Of a stretch of DNA of 64,000 nt, positions 53,891-62,640 are shown piece after piece. The stretch lies in NCBI RefSeq assembly GCF_030733745.1, contig NZ_JASHIK010000005.1, positions 62,001 through 126,000 of the forward strand, written 5' to 3'. The notes under the pieces were generated by a model, which searched no databases, was not told where the DNA came from, and saw nothing but the letters and a program-made list of their open reading frames with translations. Each line of letters begins with the position of its first letter. The first letter of the stretch is position 1. The stretch comes from Stappia sp. MMSF_3263 (GTDB lineage Bacteria; Pseudomonadota; Alphaproteobacteria; Rhizobiales; Stappiaceae). A program made the position numbers and the translations under genes.

Positions 53891-54778
53891 ATGACACGCC
53901 TTGCCGACCTGCTGCTGACCGCGCTCGCGCCGGTCGTCTGGGGCAGCACCTATATCGTCACGACCGAGTTGCTGCCCCCCGGCCATCCGGTCTTCGTTTC
54001 CGCCGCGCGGGTGCTGCCGGCGGGCCTCCTCTTGCTCCTCATGGTGCGGGAATTGCCGCGCGGTGTCTGGGTCTGGCGCTCGCTGGTGCTCGGCCTGCTC
54101 AACTTCGCCATCTTCATGGTGCTGCTTTTCGTTGCCGCCTACCGGCTGCCCGGCGGCATTGCCGCCACGGTCGGAGCGGTGCAACCGCTGATCGTCATCT
54201 TCATCGCCGCCATGCTGCTCGGCACCGCGATCCGTCCGCTGGCCGTCGCCGCCGCTCTCGCCGGCCTCGGCGGGGTTGCCCTGCTGGTCCTGAAGCATGG
54301 CGCGGCGCTTGACACGATCGGCATCGCCGCCGCACTCGGCGGAGCCGTCTCCATGGCTTTCGGCGTGGTGCTCAGCCGTCGCTGGCAGCCGCCGGTCTCG
54401 CCCCTGACCTTCGCCGCCTGGCAGCTCACCGCCGGCGGGCTGCTGCTGCTGCCGATGGCTTTCCTGATGGAGCCGCTGCCGCCCTTGCCGGATGCGCGCA
54501 ACCTGACGGGCTTCCTCTATCTCGGCCTGTCCAGCGCGCTCACCTATGTGCTGTGGTTCCGCGGCATCTCGCGGCTGGAGCCCTCGGCGGTCTCCTCGCT
54601 GGGCTTCCTCAGCCCGACAACGGCGGTGCTGCTCGGCTGGGTTCTGCTGGATCAGGCCCTGTCGCCGGCGCAGCTTGCTGGCGTTGCCATCGTTCTGGCC
54701 AGCGTCTGGCTGGCCCAGCGGGCGGCGCGGCTGACAGTGCCGGCACCGGCGCCGGCCGGCAAGCCGGTCGGGGCGTAA
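53891..54778 (+). CDS. EamA-family (DMT) transporter
   Basis: Drug/metabolite transporter with ten helices, 295 residues. Two EamA repeats are visible: VVWGSTYIVTTELLPPGHPVFVSAARVLPAGLLLLLM and FGVVLSRRWQPPVSPLTFAAWQL, ending with SLGFLSPTTAVLLGWVLLDQALSPAQLAGVAIVLASVWLAQ. It is likely an exporter (YedA or RhtA-like) and co-transcribed with the nitroreductase. The substrate cannot be told. Confidence 0.9.
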   Translation: MTRLADLLLTALAPVVWGSTYIVTTELLPPGHPVFVSAARVLPAGLLLLLMVRELPRGVWVWRSLVLGLLNFAIFMVLLFVAAYRLPGGIAATVGAVQPLIVIFIAAMLLGTAIRPLAVAAALAGLGGVALLVLKHGAALDTIGIAAALGGAVSMAFGVVLSRRWQPPVSPLTFAAWQLTAGGLLLLPMAFLMEPLPPLPDARNLTGFLYLGLSSALTYVLWFRGISRLEPSAVSSLGFLSPTTAVLLGWVLLDQALSPAQLAGVAIVLASVWLAQRAARLTVPAPAPAGKPVGA

Positions 54779-54805
54779 GGGCGCGGGCGGAGCGGGGTAG
54801 GGGCG

Positions 54806-55084
54806 TCAGTCCGCCGCTGCGGCCTGCTCCGCGCGCTCGAACTGGACACCGAGTTCGGTCGCCGTGCGCCAGCGCACGACGGCCATCTCGCGGATGTCCT
54901 CGTTGACGATGCGCAGCTCGAAACGGTCGGGAATGTCGACGGTGCTCGGCAGTTTCAGAAGGGCGCCGTCCTCGGACAGGTTCCTCACCCGGCAGTCATA
55001 GACCGTCGTGTGATTGTCCGGCACGATCTTTCCGCTCTTCAGCGTGCGGTGGCGCGGACTGCTGCGCCGATCACGATCCGTCAT
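54806..55084 (-). CDS. single-domain PilZ protein
   Basis: A 92-residue protein consisting of one PilZ domain, the receptor for cyclic di-GMP. The first motif is RRSSPRHRTLKSG (RxxxR), and the second is NLSEDGALLKL (D/N-x-S-x-x-G). With both, c-di-GMP binding is probable. No other domain is present, so it would act through a partner. Not near any c-di-GMP enzyme in the window. Confidence 0.92.
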   Translation of the reverse strand: MTDRDRRSSPRHRTLKSGKIVPDNHTTVYDCRVRNLSEDGALLKLPSTVDIPDRFELRIVNEDIREMAVVRWRTATELGVQFERAEQAAAAD

Positions 55085-55191
55085 CTCGTCCCCGCCTCTC
55101 CAAGCCAGCGGAATATGCCCTTAACGGAAGTGATTCTCCAAGCCACTTGCGGCCGCAGTGGGTCGGCAATCCGGTTTTTTTGGCGCAGGCC

Positions 55192-55527
55192 TCAGTTGTT
55201 CCCGGCACAGGCGATGCACAGTGCGGCGGCCGGGTCGACGGCGAGCCGGCGCGGAGCGATCTCTTCCCCGCATTCCAGGCATTCCCCGTAGGCGCCGGTA
55301 TCGAGGCGGTGCAGCGCGGCGGCGATCCGGCCCAGCTCCGCCGCCCGCTGTCGTTCGTTCGCCAGGGCCATCGCCTGGCCCTGCATGGCGTCCATGCGGG
55401 ACAGGCGGCCAACGGATTGCTGGTCGAGTTGCACGACGTCGCGGGCCTCCCGCGCTGTTTCCGACAGTGCCTCGAGTTCCGTTCTGCGTGCCAGAAGCTG
55501 CGCGCGGGCCGTTGCCTCGTCCGTCAT
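55192..55527 (-). CDS. DksA/TraR-family zinc-finger protein
   Basis: Protein of about 111 residues with a coiled-coil N-terminal half (QLLARRTELEALSETARE, then LGRIAAALHRLDTGAYG) and a C-terminal C4 zinc finger, CLECGEEIAPRRL and CIACAGNN. These are short DksA-like proteins that bind the secondary channel of RNA polymerase. The ATG at 55527 has GGAG about six bases upstream; an ATG 15 bases before it lacks one. Length is shorter than E. coli DksA (151). Confidence 0.9.
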   Translation of the reverse strand: MTDEATARAQLLARRTELEALSETAREARDVVQLDQQSVGRLSRMDAMQGQAMALANERQRAAELGRIAAALHRLDTGAYGECLECGEEIAPRRLAVDPAAALCIACAGNN

Positions 55528-55683
55528 CTGCTGCTCCGTCATCCGGCCGTCATGCCCCGTCAACGACAGTCTCGCGGGTGGCGATCCGCGTTGCAAGACA
55601 CGGGCGGGTCTGTGTCGTCCGGCTTGACCGGAAGCAGGGAAACCAGTCAAGTCGCCCGGTGACTTTGAGGGAGAATCTTTGCC

Positions 55684-56259
55684 ATGACCTTGCTCGTGCT
55701 TGGCCTGGTCGCCTTTCTGGGCGTCCACATGCTGCCCATCCTGACCAGTGTGCGGACACGCCTGCGCACCCGCCTTGGCGAGAACGGCTACAAGGGCCTG
55801 TTCACGGTCTTGTCGATCGCCGGCTTTGTCCTGCTGATCTACGGCTATGGTGTTGCGCGCTCGCAAGGCCCGGCAATCCTCTACGATCCGCCGCTGTGGA
55901 TGCGCCATGTCACCCTGCTGCTGATGGTGCCGGTCTTCGTTCTGCTGGTCGCTTCCAATGCGCCGGCGGGGCGGATCAAGGCGGCAACCAAGCACCCGAT
56001 GATCCTGTCGGTGAAGATCTGGGCGCTGGCGCATCTGCTCGCCAATGGCGATGCCGCCTCGGTGCTGCTCTTCGCCGCCTTCCTGGGCTGGGCCGTTCTC
56101 GACCGGATATCGCTGAAGCGGCGCGGCAATGCCGGGGGCGCGGTGTCGGCGTCTCCCTCGATGGCCGGTGACGTGGTGTCCGTCGTGGTCGGCCTCGGTC
56201 TCTACGTCGCCTTCGTCCTCTATCTGCATGAGTGGCTGATCGGCGTTTCTGTCGTCTGA
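55684..56259 (+). CDS. NnrU-family membrane protein
   Basis: Membrane protein of 191 residues with about five helices: LLVLGLVAFLGVHMLPILTSVRTRLRTRLGENGYKGLFTVLSIAGFVLLIYGYG is the NnrU start; later ATKHPMILSVKIWALAHLLANGDAASVLLFAAFLGWAV. NnrU is required for nitrite/NO reductase expression or heme-related functions in some Alphaproteobacteria; its exact role is unclear. No denitrification genes are in the window. Single gene. Confidence 0.88.
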   Translation: MTLLVLGLVAFLGVHMLPILTSVRTRLRTRLGENGYKGLFTVLSIAGFVLLIYGYGVARSQGPAILYDPPLWMRHVTLLLMVPVFVLLVASNAPAGRIKAATKHPMILSVKIWALAHLLANGDAASVLLFAAFLGWAVLDRISLKRRGNAGGAVSASPSMAGDVVSVVVGLGLYVAFVLYLHEWLIGVSVV

Positions 56260-56430
56260 GCGGCCAGCGTCTGGCCGGCTGCCTCACTTGCGCCACGAAG
56301 ACGCGCAAGGGGAGGGGTGGCCATGCCCGAACGGGCCGTTTGCCAGTGCAGGGTCAAATGGATATGGTGGCGCCGCGCCGGGCCGGGAGGCCGGGTGCAA
56401 TCCACGCCAAGTTTCAGGAAATTGTAGCGT

Positions 56431-57105
56431 ATGTCGGACATTTTTCGCGAGGTCGACGAGGAGATCAGGCATGAGCGCTTCAAGCGCCTGTGGGATCGGT
56501 TCGGTCCTTATCTGATCGCGCTTGCGGTCCTGATCGTCGTCGGCACCGCCGCCTATCGCGGTTGGCTCTACTGGCGCGAGACGCAGGCCCAGGCATCCGG
56601 CGACGTTTTCGTCAGCGCAACCCGCCTTGCCGAGGACGGCAAGTTCGCGGAGGCCGAGGCGCGGCTTGTCGAGCTGGCCGACGCACAGGGCGGATATCCG
56701 ACCCTGGCGGGCATGCGCGCGGCCGCGCTGAAGGCGGAGGCCGGCGATCCGGCAGCGGCCATTGCCGCGTTCGACGCGATTGCCGACGACGGGCGCAAGG
56801 ATCCGCTCCTGCGCGACATCGCAAGGCTCAGGGCCGGCTACCTGGCCATGGATCTTGAGGATTACGCCGGCGCCACGTCGCGGTTCGAGGTGCTCTCGGG
56901 CGACGACAACGCATGGCGCTTCCTGGCGCGAGAGGCACTGGCCCTGTCGGCCTGGAAGCAGGAGGACGCGGCCGCCGCGCGCCGCTGGATCGACGGCATC
57001 GTCGGCCAGGAGGGCGCGCCGAGCGACGTGGTGACGCGAGCGCGCACGGTGCTCGACCTGATCAATGCGGCTGAGGGCAAGCCGGACGAGGAGGCGAAGT
57101 CGTGA
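56431..57105 (+). CDS. YfgM-like tetratricopeptide membrane protein
   Basis: A 224-residue protein with one N-terminal membrane helix, PYLIALAVLIVVGTAAYRGWLYW (residues 28-50), then TPR-like helices in the periplasm (LAEDGKFAEAEARLVELAD, then ALSAWKQEDAAAARRWIDG). This is the YfgM/DUF2133 family, an ancillary SecYEG and BamB-linked chaperone. It lies directly upstream of the BamB-like gene, with overlap, and near der, as in E. coli yfgM-bamB-der. Confidence 0.9.
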   Translation: MSDIFREVDEEIRHERFKRLWDRFGPYLIALAVLIVVGTAAYRGWLYWRETQAQASGDVFVSATRLAEDGKFAEAEARLVELADAQGGYPTLAGMRAAALKAEAGDPAAAIAAFDAIADDGRKDPLLRDIARLRAGYLAMDLEDYAGATSRFEVLSGDDNAWRFLAREALALSAWKQEDAAAARRWIDGIVGQEGAPSDVVTRARTVLDLINAAEGKPDEEAKS

Positions 57106-58451
57106 TGGCGCGCGTATCCGCACGGCCGGCTTCCGGGCTCGCCTCGAAACTGGTCTTCGTGATGGTCTCGGCGCTGGCGCTCGGCGCCTGCGAGACCTTT
57201 ACCGATCTCAATCCCTTCTCCAAGGAAAAGATCCTTCCGGGCGAGCGCGAGGCGCTGTTCGACACCGCCGACCCGCTTGCCACCGAAGGTTCCGGCACGG
57301 CCAGTGTCGGCGCTGCCAGTTCCGTCGAATGGCGCCAGGGCGCGGGCGACGGGGCCAACAATTCCGGCAATGTCGCCGCGACAATCTCCGGCGGCCGGGC
57401 CTGGCGGGCGTCCATGGGCGGCGGCTCCGGCGGCGTCTTTTCCGGCACCGTGCGCACCGCGGCACGACCCGTTTCGGCCAATGGCCGCATCTTCGTCTAC
57501 AGCCAGAACGGCGACGTGACGGCTCTGTCGACCAATGGCGGCCGGTTGTGGCGGCGCTCGCTGCGTCCCGAGGGCGAGCGTGATGTCGCCTCCGGCGGCG
57601 GTGTTGCTGCCGAGGGCAACCGTGTCTTCGCGGCGACCGGCTACGGCCAGCTCGTCGCGCTCGATGCCGGTTCCGGCGCCGTGATCTGGAACAAGGATAT
57701 CGGCGCGCCGGCCCGTCAGGCCCCGGCTGCGTCCGGCGACGTCGTCGTCGCCGTCACCCAGACCGGCGAGGTCCACGCGGCCGCGCAGGGCGACGGCGAG
57801 GAGCGCTGGACCTATAGCGGCATTGCCGAGAACAGCGGCCTGCTCGCCTTCGCCAATCCGGCGATAGCCGGGGGCACGGTGATCGTGCCCTTCACCTCGG
57901 GCGAGGTGATGGCGCTCGATCTCAAGAGCGGCGAGCCGAAGTGGATCGAGGGCGTCACGCGGTCCTACCGCACGCGCGCCGTCTCGGGCTTCGCCGATGT
58001 GGCCGCAAGCCCGGTCGTTGCCGGCGACATGGTCTATGCCTCGGGGGTCTCCGGCCGGCTGGTGGCCTCGAAGCTGCGCACGGGCGAGCGCGTCTGGGAG
58101 CAGGATGTCGGGTCGCTGCACACGCCGGTCGTTTCGGGCGGCGCCGTGTTCCTCATCGACATCGAGGACCGCATGGTGGCGATCGACCGGCGCAACGGCG
58201 CGGCGCTGTGGCGCACCGTGCTGCCGAATGTCGAGGGCAAGAAAAAGCGGATCAACTGGGCCGGGCCGGTGCTGGCGAACGGCGTTCTCGTCGCGGTGTC
58301 GAGTGACGGGCGGATGATCCGCATCGATGCCGCCTCGGGCCGGGTTGTCGGCTCCTCGTCGACCTCCGAAGACATTTACGTGACGCCGATCATCGCCGGC
58401 GGACGGATGGTGACCATCACCTCCAAGGGCGACGTCGTCGCGTTCAACTGA
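57102..58451 (+). CDS. bamB: BamB-like outer membrane assembly lipoprotein
   Basis: PQQ-type beta-propeller protein of 449 residues. The N-terminus is a lipoprotein signal peptide with lipobox LALGAC, the cysteine at residue 29. Repeats of the WxxxxG-type blades include [46 protein letters not shown] and [19 protein letters not shown]. BamB is part of the BAM complex that inserts outer membrane proteins. The start overlaps the YfgM-like stop; GTG 57102 has the better SD spacing (7 bases from AGGAGG), ATG 57105 is next. Followed by three hairpins, then der. Confidence 0.92.
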   Translation: MMARVSARPASGLASKLVFVMVSALALGACETFTDLNPFSKEKILPGEREALFDTADPLATEGSGTASVGAASSVEWRQGAGDGANNSGNVAATISGGRAWRASMGGGSGGVFSGTVRTAARPVSANGRIFVYSQNGDVTALSTNGGRLWRRSLRPEGERDVASGGGVAAEGNRVFAATGYGQLVALDAGSGAVIWNKDIGAPARQAPAASGDVVVAVTQTGEVHAAAQGDGEERWTYSGIAENSGLLAFANPAIAGGTVIVPFTSGEVMALDLKSGEPKWIEGVTRSYRTRAVSGFADVAASPVVAGDMVYASGVSGRLVASKLRTGERVWEQDVGSLHTPVVSGGAVFLIDIEDRMVAIDRRNGAALWRTVLPNVEGKKKRINWAGPVLANGVLVAVSSDGRMIRIDAASGRVVGSSSTSEDIYVTPIIAGGRMVTITSKGDVVAFN

Positions 58452-58454
58452 CAC

Positions 58455-58571
58455 GAACGGGCGCTCGCGCCCGTTCTCATGTAGCCTTCCCGCATCCCGC
58501 GTCGCCATGGCGCGGGATGCATTCGTTCTTGCCGGATGCCCGAACCGGGACAATCATGTCCCGGTTCGGGC
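58455..58571. terminator. three tandem perfect hairpins between bamB and der
   Basis: Hairpin 1, GAACGGGCG / CGCCCGTTC with loop CTCG (58455-58476). Hairpin 2, GCATCCCGCG / CGCGGGATGC with a 9-base loop (58492-58520). Hairpin 3, a perfect 15-bp stem GCCCGAACCGGGACA with loop ATCA (58538-58571), followed by CTTTCGCTTT. The first is likely the bamB terminator; the third ends 27 bases before the der start. Confidence 0.75.
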
Positions 58572-58597
58572 TTTCGCTTTGCCGGGATCTGGATACC

Positions 58598-60064
58598 GTG
58601 CCTGCCAAAATCGCAATCATCGGGCGGCCGAACGTCGGCAAGTCCACCCTCTTCAACCGTCTTGTCGGCAAGCGCCTGGCGCTGGTCGACGACACGCCGG
58701 GCGTCACCCGCGACCGCCGGGCGGGCGATGCCAAGCTTGGCGACCTGCGCTTCACCATCCTGGACACGGCCGGCCTCGAGGAGGCGGACGCGCGGACCCT
58801 GGAAGGGCGCATGCGGGCTCAGACCGAGGAGGCCATCGCCGCCGCCGACGCGGTGCTCTTCGTCATTGATGCGCGCGCCGGCCTGACGCCCAGCGACAGC
58901 CATTTCGCCAACATGCTGCGGCGGACGAGCACGCCGGTCGTGCTGATCGCCAACAAGGCGGAGGGCCGCTCGGGCGAGGGCGGTCTCTACGAGGCCTTCA
59001 GCCTCGGCTTCGGCGATCCGATCGCCATGTCGGCCGAGCACGGCGAGGGGCTTGCTGATCTCTACCGGGTGCTGCTGCCGATCGTCGATGCGGCCGATGC
59101 CGCCGACGAAGCGGCCGCGAGCGAGAAGGAAGCGATCGCGGCCGGCGAGATCGCCGTGACCGATGTCGATGTGGTGACCGAGGACGAGGACGAGGAGCCG
59201 GTCGACACGGGTCCGGCGGCGGGCAGTTCGACGCGGCCCTTGCGCGTTGCCGTGGTCGGTCGCCCCAATGCGGGCAAGTCGACGCTGATCAACCGGTTCC
59301 TGGGCGAGGAACGGCTGCTGACCGGACCGGAAGCGGGCATTACGCGCGATTCCATCTCCGTCGACTGGGTCTGGCGCGACAAGCACGTGAAGATCTTCGA
59401 CACTGCCGGCATCCGCCGCAAGGCGCGGGTGCAGGAGAAGCTGGAGAAGCTCTCCGTCGCCGATGCGCTGCGCGCGATCAAGTTCGCCGAGGTGGTGATC
59501 GTCACTCTGGATGCGACCATTCCGTTCGAGAAACAGGACCTGCAGATCATCGATCTCGTCGCCCGCGAGGGCCGGGCGCTGGTCATCGCCATCAACAAGT
59601 GGGACCTGATCGAGGACCACGCCGAGACGATGCAACGCATTTCCGATGCATCCGAGCGCTATCTCAACCAGATTCGCGGCGTTCGCATCGTCACCCTGTC
59701 GGGCCTGCACGGGCGCGGTCTGGACAAGCTGATGGACGCCGCCTTCCAGTCCTACGACATGTGGAACCGGCGCGTCTCGACCTCGCGGCTCAACCGCTGG
59801 CTCGATGGCGTTCTCGTCCACCATCCGCCTCCGGCGGTCGCCGGGCGCCGGGTGAAGCTGCGCTACCTTACCCAGGTGAAGGCGCGCCCGCCGCATTTCG
59901 TCGTCTTCTGCTCGCGGCCCGAAGTGCTGCCGGAAAGCTACACCCGGTATCTCGTCAACGGCTTGCGCGAGCGGTTCGAGATGCCGGGCACGCCGATCCG
60001 GCTGAGCTACCGCAAGGGCGACAACCCCTATGCGGCCAAGGCCCGCAAGCGCAAGATCCAGTAG
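58598..60064 (+). CDS. der: ribosome biogenesis GTPase Der (EngA)
   Basis: Double GTPase needed for 50S subunit maturation, 488 residues. Domain 1: [28 protein letters not shown]. Domain 2: [16 protein letters not shown] (near residue 220), [15 protein letters not shown]-like C-terminal domain follows. GTG at 58598 (product [11 protein letters not shown]) is chosen from homologues that start six or seven residues before the P-loop; the SD is weak. It lies downstream of BamB and YfgM-like as in E. coli yfgM-bamB-der, but three hairpins separate it. Confidence 0.96.
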   Translation: MPAKIAIIGRPNVGKSTLFNRLVGKRLALVDDTPGVTRDRRAGDAKLGDLRFTILDTAGLEEADARTLEGRMRAQTEEAIAAADAVLFVIDARAGLTPSDSHFANMLRRTSTPVVLIANKAEGRSGEGGLYEAFSLGFGDPIAMSAEHGEGLADLYRVLLPIVDAADAADEAAASEKEAIAAGEIAVTDVDVVTEDEDEEPVDTGPAAGSSTRPLRVAVVGRPNAGKSTLINRFLGEERLLTGPEAGITRDSISVDWVWRDKHVKIFDTAGIRRKARVQEKLEKLSVADALRAIKFAEVVIVTLDATIPFEKQDLQIIDLVAREGRALVIAINKWDLIEDHAETMQRISDASERYLNQIRGVRIVTLSGLHGRGLDKLMDAAFQSYDMWNRRVSTSRLNRWLDGVLVHHPPPAVAGRRVKLRYLTQVKARPPHFVVFCSRPEVLPESYTRYLVNGLRERFEMPGTPIRLSYRKGDNPYAAKARKRKIQ

Positions 60065-60401
60065 CGACGCCGCCGGCCGACCGAAGGCCTCGCCAGTGCT
60101 CCCGGCAGGTGCGACTACGCCAGGCGCCGGGGATGGCAACGGGGGCAAGGTGGGAAGTCGAAGAGCGGGTCTTTTTTTGACCAGCCTCAATCCCCATCTA
60201 GCGGAAGGCGCGGGGCCGGCAGGGTGTCCCGCCTTCTCCGGTTGCCTGACGCGCGTTCGCTCGCGGGTGCCGGCCGGCCGAACTGGGACGACCAATCCGC
60301 TTCCGCGAGGGTGCGGATCGGCCGCCCCAGGCATCGATACGAACAAGGTCGGGGGTCCCGCTCGGTTTGCGGGAGGCACCGGCGATCCAGGGGCGTGACG
60401 C
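60065..60401. other. gene-free stretch between der and the nucleotide cyclase
   Basis: 337 bases with no supported gene. A GGTC-TTTTTTT-GACC element at about 60168-60182 contains a T-run that could end der transcription. Frames on either strand lack start signals and family features. Confidence 0.5.
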
Positions 60402-61646
60402 ATGACAATCAGTGCAAGTCTCGTCGCCGCCGAAGTCATGGAGTGGCTTCACGGCGACGCGGTGCGGATCGAGGACGCCTCGATGCTGGTGGAAACGCTG
60501 GCGATCCGGCTCAACGATGCCGGCGTGCCGGTCGACCGGGTCACCACCGGCATTTCCATCCTGCATCCCAATGTGCGCACCGAGGGCGTCACCTGGACCA
60601 CCGATGCGGGCACCGAGCTGCGGCGCTACATGGAGACACCGGAAAGCCTCAAGGCCTACCAGAGCAGTCCGTTCAAGGTGGTTTTCTCGGAGAGCCGCAG
60701 CGTGCGGATCCGATTGTGCGGCCCCGATCCCCTGCCGGACTACGGCATCGTGCCGGAGCTGGTGGAGGCGGGCTATTCCGACTATATGGCTCTGCCGCTT
60801 CCCTTCTCCGACGGTTCGATCAAGGGCGTGACCTTCGCCACCCGGGTCGAGGGCGGCTTTTCCAGCGCGCAGCTGTCGCTGTTCGAGACGATTGCCCGGC
60901 CGCTGGCGCTTCTGTGCGAGCTTCAGACCCTCAAGAGAATGAGCCACACGTTGCTCGACACCTATGTCGGGCGGCGGGCCGGCGCGCGGGTTCTGGCCGG
61001 CACGGTCAAGCGCGGCGACGGCGAGACGATCTCCGCCGTGGTCGGCTTCTTCGACCTGCGCGGCTTCACTGAACTCTCCAACACGCTGCCGGGCGACAAG
61101 CTGGTCGGCCTGCTGAACGCCTATTTCGACGCGGTGACGCGGGCCGTGGAGGCGCATGACGGGGAGGTTCTGAAGTTCATCGGCGACGAGGTCATGGCGG
61201 TGTTTCCGTATGGCTGCGAGGAAAGCGCCCGCAACGCGGCGAGCCAGGCCCTGCTGGCGGCGCGCGAGGCGGGCGAGAACATCTCCGCGATCAACCGCAC
61301 CTGTTGCGAGACCTCGCCCGAGCTGCGCGTCGGTATCGCCCTGCATGCGGGCGATGTCTTTTTCGGCAATGTGGGGGCGGAGACACGGCTCGATTTCACG
61401 GTGGTCGGGCCGGTGGTCAACCTTGCCTCGCGGATCGCCGGGCTGACACGGGAGTTGAGGCAGGACATCCTCGTGTCCGAGACCATCGCCGATCTCATGG
61501 GCTGCCATGCCGGGGCGCTCGGCCATTACCGGGTGAAGGGGTTCGTCGATCCCGTTTCGGTCTTCATGCCGCCGGCCGGCTCGATCGGGGCGGACGGCAA
61601 CTGGTGCAGCGACGCCGCCAGCGTCCTGGCGCGCGAGGCGAACTGA
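60402..61646 (+). CDS. class III adenylate/guanylate cyclase
   Basis: Soluble nucleotide cyclase of 414 residues. The first 180 residues form a GAF-like domain (VTTGISILHPNVRTEGVTW, then ALPLPFSDGSIKGVTFATR). The catalytic domain (about 200-385) has metal aspartates in VVGFFDLRGFTELSN (Asp near 217) and LKFIGDEVMAVFP (Asp near 261), and the transition-state region VNLASRIAGLTREL. The base-recognition residues fit adenylate cyclase better than guanylate. The last 121 bases overlap a convergent DUF599 gene. Such cyclases are common in Rhizobiales and are usually sensors. Confidence 0.9.
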   Translation: MTISASLVAAEVMEWLHGDAVRIEDASMLVETLAIRLNDAGVPVDRVTTGISILHPNVRTEGVTWTTDAGTELRRYMETPESLKAYQSSPFKVVFSESRSVRIRLCGPDPLPDYGIVPELVEAGYSDYMALPLPFSDGSIKGVTFATRVEGGFSSAQLSLFETIARPLALLCELQTLKRMSHTLLDTYVGRRAGARVLAGTVKRGDGETISAVVGFFDLRGFTELSNTLPGDKLVGLLNAYFDAVTRAVEAHDGEVLKFIGDEVMAVFPYGCEESARNAASQALLAAREAGENISAINRTCCETSPELRVGIALHAGDVFFGNVGAETRLDFTVVGPVVNLASRIAGLTRELRQDILVSETIADLMGCHAGALGHYRVKGFVDPVSVFMPPAGSIGADGNWCSDAASVLAREAN

Positions 61647-62284
61647 CGCCGCGCCAGGACGGCGAGCACGAAAAAGGTGGTGGCGACGAGCAGGCGCGGG
61701 TCGACGAACCAGCCGAGATAGCCGATCGAGAAGAAGAACGCCCGCTGGCCGCGGTTGAAATGGTTTCCCGCCAGCACCATCACGCCGGCCGCCTTGTCGG
61801 CGAAGGCTTCGCGCGTGGCGATTTCCGTCTCGTCCTCCGGCATCGCCCCCATCAGGATGGTGGCGTAGTTGAACAACCGGTAGGCCCAGCCGAACTTGAA
61901 GAAGGCATAGGCGTAGATCAGGGTCAGGCCGATGACCTTGAGCTCCCAGTTGGCGACGCTGTCGCCATCCTCCAGCCCCAGGTCGCTCATGATCTTCAGG
62001 ATCGAATCCGTCGAGGTCAGCAGCGCGAAGCAGCCGCCGATGGCGAGCAGCGAGGTGGAGGCGAAGAAGCCGGTGCCCTGCTGCAGTCCGGCCGCGATCC
62101 CCACATCCATGATCCTGACCGGCCGCCGGCTCATCGTGCGCATCCAGCCGTGACGATGCAGGTCCATATGGTAGGAGAGCGTTCGCCGTTTCAACGGCGA
62201 CAGCTCGACCAGGACATTGAAGCCGAGCCAGGCCGCGATGAACCAGGCAAGCGCGGCCAGATCCGTCGCCGACATGTCGATCAT
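61526..62284 (-). CDS. DUF599-family membrane protein
   Basis: A 252-residue membrane protein with about four to five helices: ALAWFIAAWLGFNVLVELSPLKRRTLSYHMDLHRHGWMRTMSRRPVRIMDV, then AGNHFNRGQRAFFFSIGYLGWFVDPRLL is the DUF599 signature. Function is unknown. Two ATGs (62284 and 62275) are possible starts; the first is used here. Its last codons overlap the coding end of the cyclase on the other strand by 121 bases. Confidence 0.88.
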   Translation of the reverse strand: MIDMSATDLAALAWFIAAWLGFNVLVELSPLKRRTLSYHMDLHRHGWMRTMSRRPVRIMDVGIAAGLQQGTGFFASTSLLAIGGCFALLTSTDSILKIMSDLGLEDGDSVANWELKVIGLTLIYAYAFFKFGWAYRLFNYATILMGAMPEDETEIATREAFADKAAGVMVLAGNHFNRGQRAFFFSIGYLGWFVDPRLLVATTFFVLAVLARRQFASRARTLAASLHQLPSAPIEPAGGMKTETGSTNPFTR

Positions 62285-62640
62285 GTAGTCGTTCCCGTGC
62301 CGTTGGCCGCCATCGAACTAGCGATACCAACCGCCCGGCGGGCGTGCAACTCGCCTGGCCAGGTCTTGAACGTCGATGGCGGTGCTTTCGCCTGCAACAC
62401 CTGATCTTCTTACGTTGCGAGCGTTTTTTGGAGACCTAGTACAAATACGATGTTTTTGTAATTTAATCATCCAGGATATCTATTTTTGCGTTTGAATATC
62501 AAATGATTTTGATTTTTTCGTTTCAACGACATACGGAATATTTCATATTGCAAGATTATTTTGCATTTTATGAAGTCATGTTAACGCCATTTCAACGCGT
62601 TTCATCGCATGGTCTCCCAAAGCAATGGAGACGTGCGGCA
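62285..62640. promoter_or_regulatory. AT-rich regulatory region upstream of the chemoreceptor gene
   Basis: 356 bases with no gene, and the most AT-rich DNA of the window from about 62420 to 62600 (runs such as GTTTTTTGG, TTTTTGTAATTTAATC and TTTTGATTTTTTCG). A TTAA-N7-TCAA element at 62581-62595 is one mismatch from the CtrA box TTAA-N7-TTAA, which is known to regulate motility genes in Alphaproteobacteria. The promoter of the chemoreceptor must lie here. Confidence 0.5.

Noticed and set aside
58376-60439. 687-codon frame opposite der
   Set aside because: Antisense shadow of der; no domain and no ribosome site.
60198-62330. 710-codon frame opposite the nucleotide cyclase, running past it
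   Set aside because: Composition and lack of motifs show it is a shadow of the cyclase and, in another frame, of the DUF599 gene.
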